A DNA stretch of 64,000 bases, taken from Streptomyces genisteinicus. Its GTDB lineage: Bacteria; Actinomycetota; Actinomycetes; Streptomycetales; Streptomycetaceae. The stretch is taken from the NCBI RefSeq assembly GCF_014489615.1, contig NZ_CP060825.1, positions 3,548,501 through 3,612,500 on the forward strand, in the 5' to 3' direction. Under the pieces are notes generated by a model. That model was not told the DNA's origin. It searched no databases and saw only the letters and a program-made list of their open reading frames with translations. A program made the translations under genes and the position numbers. Of the stretch, positions 35,953 through 44,799 are shown piece after piece (the stretch's first letter is position 1; each line of letters begins with the position of its first letter).

Positions 35953-37071
35953 ATGAGCCTGACCCTGAGGACCATCAGCCGTGAGCAGCATCTGGCGTAC
36001 ATCCAGACACTGCCCTCGGCCAGTCACTGCCAGGTCCCTGCATGGGCGGACGTGAAGACCGAATGGCGCTCGGAGAACCTGGGCTGGTTCGACCGGAGCG
36101 GTGAGCTCGTCGGCGTCGGTCTGGTGCTCTACCGCCAGCTCCCCAAGATCAAGCGCTACCTCGCGTACCTCCCCGAGGGCCCGGTCATCAACTGGTACGC
36201 CCCGAACCTGGACGACTGGCTGCAGCCGATGCTGGCCCACCTGAAGAACCAGGGCGCCTTCTCCGTGAAGATGGGCCCTCCGGTCGTGATCCGGCGCTGG
36301 GACGCCCCCGCGATCAAGGCCGGCATCCAGGACCCGGACGTCAAGCGCCTGCGCGACGTCGAGGCCACCCACATCGAGCCGCGCGCCTTCGAGGTCGCCG
36401 ACCGGCTCCGCAAGATGGGCTGGCAGCAGGGCGAGGACGGCGGCGCCGGCTTCGGCGACGTGCAGCCCCGGTACGTCTACCAGGTGCCGCTCGCCAACCG
36501 TTCGCTGGACGACGTCCTCAAGGGCTTCAACCAGCTGTGGCGCCGCAACATCAAGAAGGCCGAGAAGGCCGGTGTCGAGGTCGTCCAGGGCCGCTACGAG
36601 GACCTCGCCGAGTGGCAGCGCCTCTACGAGATCACCGCCGAGCGGGACCGCTTCCGGCCGCGCCCCCTCTCCTACTTCCAGCGCATGTGGACCGTCCTCA
36701 ACAACGAGGACCCCAACCGGATGCGCCTCTACTTCGCCCGTCACAACGGCGTGAACCTCTCCGCGGCGACCATGCTCGTCGTCGGCGGCCACGTCTGGTA
36801 CTCCTACGGCGCCTCCGACAACATCGGCCGGGAGGTGCGGCCCTCCAACGCCATGCAGTGGCGCATGCTGCGCGACGCGTACGCGATGGGCGCCACGGTG
36901 TACGACCTGCGGGGCATCAGCGACTCGCTGGACGAGACGGACCACCTCTTCGGCCTCATCCAGTTCAAGGTCGGCACGGGCGGCGAGGCCGTCGAGTACG
37001 TGGGCGAGTGGGACTTCCCGCTGAACAAGCTGCTCCACAAGGCACTCGACATCTACATGTCGCGCCGCTAG
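35953..37071 (+). CDS. femX: FemX-type peptidoglycan bridge aminoacyltransferase
   Basis: A 372-residue member of the FemABX family, which uses aminoacyl-tRNA to add the first residue (glycine in Streptomyces) to the lipid II stem peptide. Two GNAT-like subdomains are visible; the LWRRNIKKAEKAGVEV helix and the SYGASDNIGREVRPSNAMQWRMLRDAYAMGATVYDLRGI stretch are conserved in FemX/MurM-like proteins. ATG at 35953 behind GAGGAG. It is followed 110 bp later by an alanine-racemase-like gene on the same strand, so both may serve cell-wall synthesis. Confidence 0.9.
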   Translation: MSLTLRTISREQHLAYIQTLPSASHCQVPAWADVKTEWRSENLGWFDRSGELVGVGLVLYRQLPKIKRYLAYLPEGPVINWYAPNLDDWLQPMLAHLKNQGAFSVKMGPPVVIRRWDAPAIKAGIQDPDVKRLRDVEATHIEPRAFEVADRLRKMGWQQGEDGGAGFGDVQPRYVYQVPLANRSLDDVLKGFNQLWRRNIKKAEKAGVEVVQGRYEDLAEWQRLYEITAERDRFRPRPLSYFQRMWTVLNNEDPNRMRLYFARHNGVNLSAATMLVVGGHVWYSYGASDNIGREVRPSNAMQWRMLRDAYAMGATVYDLRGISDSLDETDHLFGLIQFKVGTGGEAVEYVGEWDFPLNKLLHKALDIYMSRR

Positions 37072-37181
37072 ACCGGCCGCACCCACTCGCCGCCCCGTAC
37101 GGGCCGGCGGGTCCGTAGTCTCGTACACGTCCCCCCGTCACACCGAAGTCACCAGATCACCAGAAAGGTCCCGGGCCTGCC

Positions 37182-38213
37182 ATGGCGCTCTCCCTCTACG
37201 TAGACACCGCGCGCTGGCGGGCTCACCAGAAGTCGGTGATCGACCAGTTCCCCGGCCTCGTGCCGGTCTGCAAGGGCAACGGGTACGGCTTCGGCCACGA
37301 GCGGCTCTCCGAGGAGGCGGCCCGCTTCGGCTCCGACATGCTGGCCGTGGGCACGACCTACGAGGCCGCGCGGATCAAGGACTGGTTCGGCGGCGACCTG
37401 CTGGTGCTGACGCCCTTCCGGCGCGGTGAGGAGCCGGTGCCGCTGCCGGACCGGGTGATCCGGTCCGTCTCCTCGGTGGACGGCGTGCACGCCCTGGTCG
37501 GCGCGCGGGTCGTCATCGAGTGCATGAGCTCGATGAAGCGCCACGGCATCACCGAGCAGGAGCTCGGTCAGCTGCACGCCGCGATCGAGGACGTCCGCCT
37601 GGAGGGCTTCGCCCTCCACCTCCCGCTGGACCGCACCGACGGCTCGGACGCCGTCGAGGAGGTCATCGGCTGGATGGACCGGCTGCGCGCGGCCCGGCTG
37701 CCGCTGCACACGATGTTCGTCAGCCATCTGCGCGCCGAGGAGCAGGCACGGCTCCAGCAGCAGTTCCCCCAGACCCGCTTCCGCGCGCGGATCGGCACCC
37801 GGCTGTGGCTGGGCGACCACGAGGCGACCGAGTACCGCGGCGCGGTGCTCGACGTCACGCGTGTGGCGAAGGGAGACCGCTTCGGCTACCGCCAGCAGAA
37901 GGCGGCGTCGGACGGCTGGCTGGTCGTCGTGGCCGGCGGCACCTCCCACGGTGTGGGTCTGGAGGCGCCCAAGGCGCTGCACGGTGTGATGCCGCGGGCC
38001 AAGGGCGTGGCCCGCGCGGGACTGGCGACCGTGAACCGCAATCTGTCGCCGTTCGTCTGGGCGGGCAAGCAGCGCTGGTTCGCCGAGCCGCCGCACATGC
38101 AGGTGTCCATCCTCTTCGTGCCGGCCGACGCCCAGGAGCCGAGGGTGGGCGACGAACTGGTGGCCCATCTGCGGCACACCACGACACAGTTCGACCGTCT
38201 GGTCGAGCGCTAG
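37182..38213 (+). CDS. alanine-racemase-like PLP protein
   Basis: A 343-residue fold-type III PLP protein. The PLP lysine is Lys31 in VCKGNGYGFGHERL, as in alanine racemase (Alr), and the sequence ends in a beta-domain-like region (VFVPADAQEPRVGDEL). It diverges from classical Alr, especially in the C-terminal half, so racemisation of alanine is plausible but not certain; another amino acid or a PLP-homeostasis role is possible. ATG at 37182, 110 bp after femX, same strand. A strong convergent terminator follows. Confidence 0.82.
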   Translation: MALSLYVDTARWRAHQKSVIDQFPGLVPVCKGNGYGFGHERLSEEAARFGSDMLAVGTTYEAARIKDWFGGDLLVLTPFRRGEEPVPLPDRVIRSVSSVDGVHALVGARVVIECMSSMKRHGITEQELGQLHAAIEDVRLEGFALHLPLDRTDGSDAVEEVIGWMDRLRAARLPLHTMFVSHLRAEEQARLQQQFPQTRFRARIGTRLWLGDHEATEYRGAVLDVTRVAKGDRFGYRQQKAASDGWLVVVAGGTSHGVGLEAPKALHGVMPRAKGVARAGLATVNRNLSPFVWAGKQRWFAEPPHMQVSILFVPADAQEPRVGDELVAHLRHTTTQFDRLVER

Positions 38214-38221
38214 GACGAGTG

Positions 38222-38246
38222 CCGGGGGGCGCACGGCGCCCCCCGG
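38222..38246. terminator. bidirectional terminator
   Basis: CCGGGGGGCGC pairs with GCGCCCCCCGG across an ACG loop between the converging racemase-like and GT87 genes. Confidence 0.85.
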
Positions 38247-38252
38247 AAGCCG

Positions 38253-39809
38253 TCAGACGGCCGGCTGGGACTCCTTCTCCGCGCCGGGCCCCGCTTCCTT
38301 GCCCCAGTCGACCCGCGGCCCCTCCACGGCCCGTGCCGCGTCCTGCTCACGCCGGGCGGCGTTGCCGAGGACGTACACGTCGTCCGCACCGTCGAGCACG
38401 CCGCCCGAGGGGTCGTCCGACCCGTCCGTCCGGACGCCGTCGCGCTCGGGCTTCAGGATGTCCCTGACGATCACCGCGCAGAGGTAGAGCGTCCCGAGCA
38501 GGTGCAGCGCGATCGCCAGCTGGTAGCCCTCGGGAGGCAGTCCCTGGTGCTTCTCACCGGAGGTGTACGCGAGGTACATCCAGATCCCCAGGAAGTACAT
38601 GACCTCGCACGCCTGCCACACGAGGAAGTCCCGCCAGCGGGGGCGCGCCAGCGCGGCGAGCGGGATCAGCCAGAGCACGTACTGCGGCGAGTAGACCTTG
38701 TTGGTGAGGATGAACACCGCCACCAGCAGGAAGGCGAGCTGGGCGAAGCGGGGCCGCCGGGGTGCGGTGAGGGTGAGCACGCACAGGCCGGCGAAGGCGG
38801 CGACCACCAGCAGGATCGCGGTGTCGTTGACCGTCTGCACGTCGATCGGCTCGCCGGTGCGCTGGGTGATCACCAGCCAGAACGAACCGAAGTCGATCTG
38901 CCGTTCCTGGCTGAACGTGTAGAACTTCTTCCAGCCCTCGGGGGCGAGGAGCATGACCGGCAGGTTCACCACCAGCCAGGCGCCCGCCGCGGCCAGCGAG
39001 GCCGTGAAGAATTCCCGCCACTTCCCCGTGCGCCAGCACAGCGGCAGCAGCGGAGCCAGCAGGAAGACGGGGTAGAGCTTGGCCGCGGTCGCCAGACCGA
39101 TCAGGATGCCGAACGCCAGCACGCGCCCGCGGGACCACATCAGCATCGCCGCGGCGGTCAGGGCCACCGCGAAGAGGTCCCAGTTGATGGTCGCGGTCAG
39201 GGCGAAGGCCGGGGCCAGGGCCACCAGCAGACCGTCCCAGGGGCGGCTGCGGTGCGTCCGGGCGGTGCAGACGGCGATGACGGCCGTGCAGGCCATCAGC
39301 ATGCCGGCGTTGACCAGCCAGTACAGCTGCTCCTGCTGCATGACGTCGGCGTCGGAGATGCCCAGCGCGAAGCCGATGTCACTGATCCACGCGGCCACCT
39401 GCATGAACAGGCCGGTCAGCACGGGGTATTCGAGGTACTGCATGTCGCCGGGCAGCCGGTCGAAGTACGGGATCAGCCCTTCGGAGAAGCCCCGCCCCAG
39501 GTAGAGGTGGGGGATGTCCGAGTAGCAGGCGTGGGTGTACTGGGAGTTGGTCCCGCGGAACCAGGCCCAGTTGTAGCAGGGCAGCTTCTGCACCATGCCC
39601 AGGGCGAACAGGCCGATCGCGGTCAGGGCCACGACGGCCACCGGGGTGAGCCTGCGGCCGGCGTCGGGCAGCGCCCTGCGGCCCGCGGGGCCGCCGATCA
39701 GCTCGCTGCCCGCCCTCGCGACGCTGTCCCGCAGGGTGGGAGCCACCTCGGGACGCTCCCGCCGCGGGGACCGGTCCTCGTTCACGCTCGTCTCTTCTGC
39801 GCTGGGCAT
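38253..39809 (-). CDS. GT87 polyprenyl-phosphate mannosyltransferase-like membrane protein
   Basis: About 518 residues with around ten transmembrane helices. It belongs to the DUF2029/GT87 group that includes mycobacterial PimE, which adds mannose from polyprenyl-phosphate-mannose to phosphatidylinositol mannosides. An early extracytoplasmic loop (CYSDIPHLYLGRGFSEGLIPYFDR) carries the acidic residue expected near the active site. ATG at 39809 is the preferred start; ATG at 39842 and GTG downstream are alternatives. M. tuberculosis, as I recall, has a DUF2029 gene (Rv0051) next to ponA1 in a comparable order. Acceptor unknown. Confidence 0.83.
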   Translation of the reverse strand: MPSAEETSVNEDRSPRRERPEVAPTLRDSVARAGSELIGGPAGRRALPDAGRRLTPVAVVALTAIGLFALGMVQKLPCYNWAWFRGTNSQYTHACYSDIPHLYLGRGFSEGLIPYFDRLPGDMQYLEYPVLTGLFMQVAAWISDIGFALGISDADVMQQEQLYWLVNAGMLMACTAVIAVCTARTHRSRPWDGLLVALAPAFALTATINWDLFAVALTAAAMLMWSRGRVLAFGILIGLATAAKLYPVFLLAPLLPLCWRTGKWREFFTASLAAAGAWLVVNLPVMLLAPEGWKKFYTFSQERQIDFGSFWLVITQRTGEPIDVQTVNDTAILLVVAAFAGLCVLTLTAPRRPRFAQLAFLLVAVFILTNKVYSPQYVLWLIPLAALARPRWRDFLVWQACEVMYFLGIWMYLAYTSGEKHQGLPPEGYQLAIALHLLGTLYLCAVIVRDILKPERDGVRTDGSDDPSGGVLDGADDVYVLGNAARREQDAARAVEGPRVDWGKEAGPGAEKESQPAV

Positions 39810-39939
39810 GGTGCACATCCTGCCGTAAGGCGGCGCGGACACGGCGAGGGCCGTCGCATCCCGGCCGCCGCGCGAGCGCAGCGAGGGGATGCGACGGCCC
39901 GTGAAGCCGTGCGGAGTGCGGGGCGGACCCGCGGCGGCT

Positions 39940-39997
39940 AGGCCCTTTCGTTCGGATCAGGGCACGTGAGCCCGCCAGGATCCGAACGAGAGGCCCT
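39940..39997. mobile_element. MITE-like 58-bp palindrome
   Basis: Arms AGGCCCTTTCGTTCGGATC (39940-39958) and GATCCGAACGAGAGGCCCT (39979-39997) match with two mismatches around a 20-nt loop, and TA lies at both ends. The left arm agrees with the terminal repeat of the adjacent IS at 13 of 19 positions. It looks like a miniature element of the same kind, or a terminator. Confidence 0.6.
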
Positions 39998-39998
39998 A

Positions 39999-40949
39999 GG
40001 TTCTGTCCGGCGGATCATGTGACTTTCCGACCGGTCGCTCGTTGGTTGGGGTATGGGTCGGGGGGATCTGACGAATCACGAGTGGTCGCTGCTGGAGCCG
40101 CATCTGCCTCCAAAGGGTCGCCGGGGTGGCCGGTGGAACGACCACCGCACCGTGATCAACGGGATCCTGTTCCGGGTTCGTACCGGTGTTCCGTGGCGCG
40201 ATCTGCCGGAACGTTACGGGCCGTGGAAGACCGTCTATGAGCGGCATCGCCGCTGGTCGGCGGATGGCACCTGGGACCGGATCCTGCAGTCGGTCCAGGC
40301 CGACGCCGACCTCGCGGGCCGGATCGACTGGTCGATGGTCGGCGTCGACTCGACGTCCTGCCGGGCTCATCAGCACGCGGCCGGCGCCCGCAAAGCCAAG
40401 CCGCGGGTCCCGAAAAAAGGACGACGCCCCGGCACCACCGCCCCGACGAGGGACTCGGACGGTCCCGGGGCGGCCTGACTTGCAAGATCCACCTCGCGGG
40501 TGAAGGAGGCTGCCGCCCCATGGCCTTTCTGGTCACGCCTGGCCAGTGGGGCGATGCCCCCCAGATGGTTGAGGTCCTGGACCGGATCCGGGTCCCCAGA
40601 CCGCTGGGTGGACGGCCCCGAACCCGGCCCGAGCACGTCAGCGGCGACAAGGCATACAGCTCCCGCCGAAACCGCCGCTACCTTCGAAGACGCCGCATCC
40701 GGCACACAATCCCGGAACCCAAGGACCAGCAGGCCAACCGTCGACGCAAAGGCAGAGAAGGCGGCAGGCCCACCGGCTTCCACCGCGACCACTACCGGCG
40801 CCGCAACGAGGTCGAGCGGACCATCAACCGGCTGAAGAACTCCCGCGCAGTCGCTACTCGTTACGACAAGCGGGCCTACGTCTTCCACGGGACCGTCACC
40901 GCCGCAGCGATCCGGCTCTGGCTTCGGCAGTGATCCGCCGGACAGAACC
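39999..40949 (+). mobile_element. IS5-family insertion sequence, 951 bp
   Basis: Perfect 19-bp terminal inverted repeats GGTTCTGTCCGGCGGATCA (39999-40017 and, inverted, 40931-40949) bound one transposase gene. A TA dinucleotide is present on both sides (39997-39998 and 40950-40951), fitting a 2-bp target duplication (CTAG is an alternative reading). The right end lies on the stop codon of the PBP gene. Confidence 0.93.
40053..40933 (+). CDS. IS5-family DDE transposase, made by -1 frameshifting
   Basis: Two overlapping frames encode one transposase of about 290 residues. The first (from ATG 40053) carries the N-terminal domain and the first catalytic Asp in GVDSTSCRAHQ. The A6G run at 40413-40419 within CCCGAAAAAAGG is a slippery site; a -1 shift there continues as DEGLGRSRGGLTCKIHLAGEG and then the second Asp (SGDKAYSS) and the Glu (RRNEVERTINRLKN). 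Both frames are open up to their expected stops, so the element may be active. The stop TGA is part of the right terminal repeat. Confidence 0.9.
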
Positions 40950-43657
40950 TAGGTGCCGTCGGACCCGCCGATCCATCCTCCGCCGCTGCCGTTGCCACCG
41001 CCGTTGTTTCCTCCGGGCGGCTCCTGCGACGTGCTGGGACTCGGGGAGATCCCGCCGTTGGTGGCTCCCTGGTCGCTGCCCTGGTCGGTCCCGCCGGCCG
41101 GCTGGCAGGTCCAGTCCTCCCACCGGTTGCACGACTCGGACGGCTGCGGCGTGATCGAGGGGCTCGGCGTCGGGGACGGGCTGTTGCTGGGCGTCGGGGT
41201 CGGGGTCGGGCTGGCGGTGGGCGTGGGCTCGGGGCTCTTGGCGCCGCCGCCCCAGACGGCCTCGCCGTCGAGCTCGCCCGGCTTGCCGAAGTCGATGGCC
41301 TTCTCGCCCTTGAGGGCCTGGGTCATGTAGTCGTGCCAGATCTGCGAGGGGAACGACGAGCCGTGGATCTTCGGCTGGTCACCCGTGCCGTACATGTCCT
41401 CGAACTGGCGGTTCTTGTTCTTCTCGTTGTCGTCGAGCCGGTACATGTCGATGGCGGTCGACAGCTGCGGCGTGTAGCCCACGAACCAGGCCTGCTTGTT
41501 GCCGTCGGTGGTACCGGTCTTGCCGGCCACGTCGCGGCCCGGGATACGCGCCTTGCGGCCGGTGCCCTCGTCGTTGTCGACGACGTCGCGGAGCACATCG
41601 GTCACGTTGGTCGCCACGGCCTTGCTGAACGGCCGCTTCACCTCGTCCTCGTGCTCGTAGATCGTCTGGCCCTCGTACTCGACCTTGGTCACGGAGAACG
41701 GGTCGCGCTGCTCGCCCTCGGCGGCGAAGGTGCCGTAGGCGCCCGCCATGCGGATCGCGCTGGGCGAGGAGATGCCGAGCGAGAAGGACGGCACGTCGCC
41801 CTTGACCAGGCTGCCCTCCAGCAGACCGGCGTCGATCGCGGCCTGCCGCACCTGCGGGATGCCGATGTCCATGCCGAGCTGCACGTAGGGCGAGTTGGCG
41901 GAGCGGATCATCGCACGGCGCAGGCTCATGTCGGGGTAGTCGGCGTCGTCGTCGTTGACCTGCTGCCACTCCTTGCCGTTCTCGTCGTGCCAGACGCTGC
42001 GGTCGTAGTTGCGGATCGTCAGCTTGTTCTTCCCGCTGTAGCGGCTCTTGTCCGGGTCGACGATGGTCCGCTCGCTGCTGCCCTGCTCCTTGCCGAGCTC
42101 GGGGTCGCGGACGCCGTCGCGCATCGCGGCGGCCAGCACGAACGGCTTGAAGGTCGAGCCGACCTGGGCGCCGGTGGCGTCGGCGTTGTTGGTGAAGTGC
42201 TTGGTCGCGTCCGTACCGCCGTAGATGGCGATGATCTTGCCGGTCTTCGGTTCGACGGACGCCCCGCCGAACTGCACATGGGTGTCGGTCTTGGGCCGCT
42301 TCTTCGGATCGATGTACTCGTCCTGGATCTTCTTGACGGCCTTCTCGAGCTCCGTGACCTTCTTCTTGTCGAAGGTCGTGTGGATCTCGTAGCCGCCCTG
42401 GGCGAGCTTGACCGAGTCGACGCCCTGGTCGTTGTTGTTGATGAAGTTCGCCTTGGCCAGGTCGACCAGGTAGCCGATCTGGCCGCTCAGCTGGGCGTTC
42501 TTCTTCAGCGGGTCGGGCATCGGGAACTCGGTGTACTTGGCGCGCTCGGCCGCGTCCAGGTGACCGTCCTTGACCATCTCGTCGAGGATCCAGCCCCAGC
42601 GCTCGGTGGCCCGCTCCAGGTTCCCCTTGGCGGTCGCCTTGGCGTCGATCTCGGGGGCGCCGGCCGGGTCGAAGTACGTGGCGCCCTTCAGCAGCGCGGC
42701 CAGGAAGGCGCACTGGCTGGCGTTGAGCTCGTTGGCGTCCTTGCCGTAGTAGGTGCGGGCGGCCGCCTGGATGCCGTACGCGCCGCGGCCGTAGTAGGCC
42801 GTGTTGAGGTACCCGGCCATGACCTCGGGCTTCTTCACCTCGGTGTCGATCTTGATCGAGATGAAGAGTTCCTTGAGCTTCCGGGTCGCCGTCTGCGACT
42901 GGTCGTTCAGCCGGTTGTTCTTCACGTACTGCTGGGTGATGGTCGAGCCGCCCTGGGTCTGCCCGCCCGTCGCCATGTTCAGCACGGCGCGGCCGATGCC
43001 GCGGGGGTCGATGCCCGAGTCCTTCCAGAACGTCTTGTTCTCGGCCGAGACCACCGCGTTCATCATCTCGCGCGGGATCTGGTCGAAGGCGATGATCTGC
43101 CGGTTGGTCTCACCACCGGTCGCGGCCATCTGCGAGCCGTCGGCCCAGTAGTAGACGTTGTTCTGCGCGGTCGCCGTCTTGTCCGGGTCCGGAATCCCCA
43201 CCATGGCGTACGCGATCGTCGCGGCGCCCATGACGGTCCCGAGGAAGGCGAAGCACAGGCCCGTCACGAGCTTCCAGGACGGCACCCAGCGGCGCCATCC
43301 GTACTTGCCGTGGCGCGGGTAGTCGATGATCCGCTTCCTGCCCGGCCCGCGGCCCGCACCGCCCGCACCGGCGCCACCGCCGGTGCCCCGGCGGCCTCCG
43401 CCGCGGCCGCCGGCGCCGCCGTGGCCGGCGGACGCCGATTCGTCCGTCCGCCGGCGCCCGCCCCGCTGGGCGGCGCGGCGGGCTTCGGCACGGCCTCCGT
43501 AGGGCCGCTCCTCCTCGCCGTAGGAGGCGGAGGGGGAAGCGGGGGTGGCACTTCGGCCCGGCGCCGCACGGCGGCCGGAAGACTGCTGTGCGGCGCGACG
43601 GGCCGCGGCGCGACCGCCACCCTGCGGCTGTGGCGGTTTGCGACGGTGCTCGCTCAT
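40949..43657 (-). CDS. class A penicillin-binding protein (glycosyltransferase-transpeptidase)
   Basis: A 902-residue bifunctional peptidoglycan polymerase. An unusually long basic, disordered cytoplasmic region (about 130 residues) precedes the anchor helix TGLCFAFLGTVMGAATIAYAM. The GT51 domain follows: SAENKTFWKDSGIDPRG with the catalytic Glu, GGSTITQQYVKN, TRKLKELFISIK. The transpeptidase has the Ser nucleophile in VGSTFKPFVLA, then SANSPYVQL and GKTGTTDG. A proline/threonine and glycine/asparagine-rich tail ends the protein. Start ATG at 43657. An IS abuts its stop codon TAG at 40949-40951 without changing the protein. It is divergent from a PadR gene. Confidence 0.95.
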   Translation of the reverse strand: MSEHRRKPPQPQGGGRAAARRAAQQSSGRRAAPGRSATPASPSASYGEEERPYGGRAEARRAAQRGGRRRTDESASAGHGGAGGRGGGRRGTGGGAGAGGAGRGPGRKRIIDYPRHGKYGWRRWVPSWKLVTGLCFAFLGTVMGAATIAYAMVGIPDPDKTATAQNNVYYWADGSQMAATGGETNRQIIAFDQIPREMMNAVVSAENKTFWKDSGIDPRGIGRAVLNMATGGQTQGGSTITQQYVKNNRLNDQSQTATRKLKELFISIKIDTEVKKPEVMAGYLNTAYYGRGAYGIQAAARTYYGKDANELNASQCAFLAALLKGATYFDPAGAPEIDAKATAKGNLERATERWGWILDEMVKDGHLDAAERAKYTEFPMPDPLKKNAQLSGQIGYLVDLAKANFINNNDQGVDSVKLAQGGYEIHTTFDKKKVTELEKAVKKIQDEYIDPKKRPKTDTHVQFGGASVEPKTGKIIAIYGGTDATKHFTNNADATGAQVGSTFKPFVLAAAMRDGVRDPELGKEQGSSERTIVDPDKSRYSGKNKLTIRNYDRSVWHDENGKEWQQVNDDDADYPDMSLRRAMIRSANSPYVQLGMDIGIPQVRQAAIDAGLLEGSLVKGDVPSFSLGISSPSAIRMAGAYGTFAAEGEQRDPFSVTKVEYEGQTIYEHEDEVKRPFSKAVATNVTDVLRDVVDNDEGTGRKARIPGRDVAGKTGTTDGNKQAWFVGYTPQLSTAIDMYRLDDNEKNKNRQFEDMYGTGDQPKIHGSSFPSQIWHDYMTQALKGEKAIDFGKPGELDGEAVWGGGAKSPEPTPTASPTPTPTPSNSPSPTPSPSITPQPSESCNRWEDWTCQPAGGTDQGSDQGATNGGISPSPSTSQEPPGGNNGGGNGSGGGWIGGSDGT

Positions 43658-44029
43658 CGAACGACTACTCCTCGGGCAGGCGAGACGCCTGGAAGCGGCA
43701 GTTGATTTCCGGTCCCCCCGAAATGGATACGGACGAACTCCTGGCAGAGCTCATCCGCTGCGCATCCACGGCGATGACGCTCGGCGGCGTCACTTGGTTC
43801 CCGGTGGTCTGCATGCCGCACAGACTACGCACGCTCAAAACCTGCCCAGCCCTGAAGTTCACCCCAAATCAGGCAGTTCGCCTGCTGTGAATTGGTGATG
43901 TGACGCCGTTCACGATGCCCCCTCTTGTCGCAGCAGGAACGCCGTTCTATCGTGCTGATGTATCGACTCGATACATCAGCACGACACATCGGACAGACAT
44001 ACGGACCCCGTACGGCGAGGGAGGCGGCA
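43658..44029. other. divergent promoter region PBP / padR
   Basis: A 372-bp AT-richer gap with no convincing gene; a 65-codon frame on the minus strand (43665-43862) has weak coding character. It holds the 33-nt palindrome at 43951-43983. Confidence 0.55.
43951..43983. promoter_or_regulatory. perfect 33-nt palindrome, likely PadR operator
   Basis: CGTGCTGATGTATCGA and TCGATACATCAGCACG are exact inverse complements around one C. The core ATGTATCGA-c-TCGATACAT resembles operators of PadR-type repressors. It lies 47 bp before the PadR GTG start, so it overlaps the promoter; negative autoregulation is inference. Confidence 0.72.
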
Positions 44030-44740
44030 GTGAGCAGGCGCTCAGGCATCCTCGAGTTCGCCGTACTCGGACTGCTCCGTGAAGCCCCGATGCACGGATA
44101 CGAGCTGCGCAAGCGGCTCAACACCTCGCTGGGAGTCTTCCGGGCCTTCAGCTACGGAACCCTCTACCCCTGCCTCAAGACGCTGGTCGCCAACGGCTGG
44201 TTGATCGAGGAGCCGGGACACGCACCCGAGGACGCCCTCGCCGCCTCCCTCGCGGGGCGGCGGGCGAAGATCGTCTACCGGTTGACGGCCGAGGGGAAGG
44301 AGCACTTCGAGGAGCTCCTCTCCCACACCGGACCCGATGCCTGGGAGGACGAGCACTTCGCCGCCCGTTTCGCCTTCTTCGGCCAGACGGAGCGTGACGT
44401 GCGGATGCGCGTGCTGGAGGGGCGCCGCAGCCGGCTGGAAGAGCGCCTGGAGAAGATGCGCGCCTCTCTCGCCCGCACCCGTGAACGCCTCGACGACTAC
44501 ACGCTCGAACTGCAGCGGCACGGCATGGAGTCCGTGGAGCGTGAAGTGCGCTGGCTGAACGAGCTCATCGAGAGCGAGCGGGCGGGACGGGATCAGCGAC
44601 AACCGTCCCCCGGGAACACCGCTCAGCAGGACAACACATCTGGAGCGACGGACGGCCTGCCCCGGCGTGGCGAGAACCGCGGGGAGACCTCTCCCGGCGA
44701 CTCCTCCCCGCCGGATCCGTCCGACGACACCGCCAAGTGA
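44030..44740 (+). CDS. PadR-family transcriptional regulator
   Basis: A 236-residue PadR-like protein: winged helix at the N-terminus (LEFAVLGLLREAPMHGYELRKRL, then YGTLYPCLKTLVANGWL) and a C-terminal coiled-coil dimerisation helix (RRSRLEERLEKMRASLARTRERL) with a disordered Ser/Asp-rich tail. GTG at 44030 with GGGAGG five bases upstream; an in-frame upstream extension of 35 residues is unlikely. It is immediately upstream of ino1 (59 bp) and divergent from the PBP. The same PadR-ino1 pair occurs in mycobacteria, so ino1 is a reasonable target. Confidence 0.9.
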   Translation: MSRRSGILEFAVLGLLREAPMHGYELRKRLNTSLGVFRAFSYGTLYPCLKTLVANGWLIEEPGHAPEDALAASLAGRRAKIVYRLTAEGKEHFEELLSHTGPDAWEDEHFAARFAFFGQTERDVRMRVLEGRRSRLEERLEKMRASLARTRERLDDYTLELQRHGMESVEREVRWLNELIESERAGRDQRQPSPGNTAQQDNTSGATDGLPRRGENRGETSPGDSSPPDPSDDTAK

Positions 44741-44799
44741 GACCCCGCGCTCCGCAGGGTTTCATCCGGAATACCGAGAACACACAGGGAGCAACCGGA

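Noticed and set aside
43665..43862. 65-codon minus-strand frame upstream of the PBP gene
   Set aside because: Weak third-position bias, no recognisable family, and it covers the promoter region of the PBP gene.
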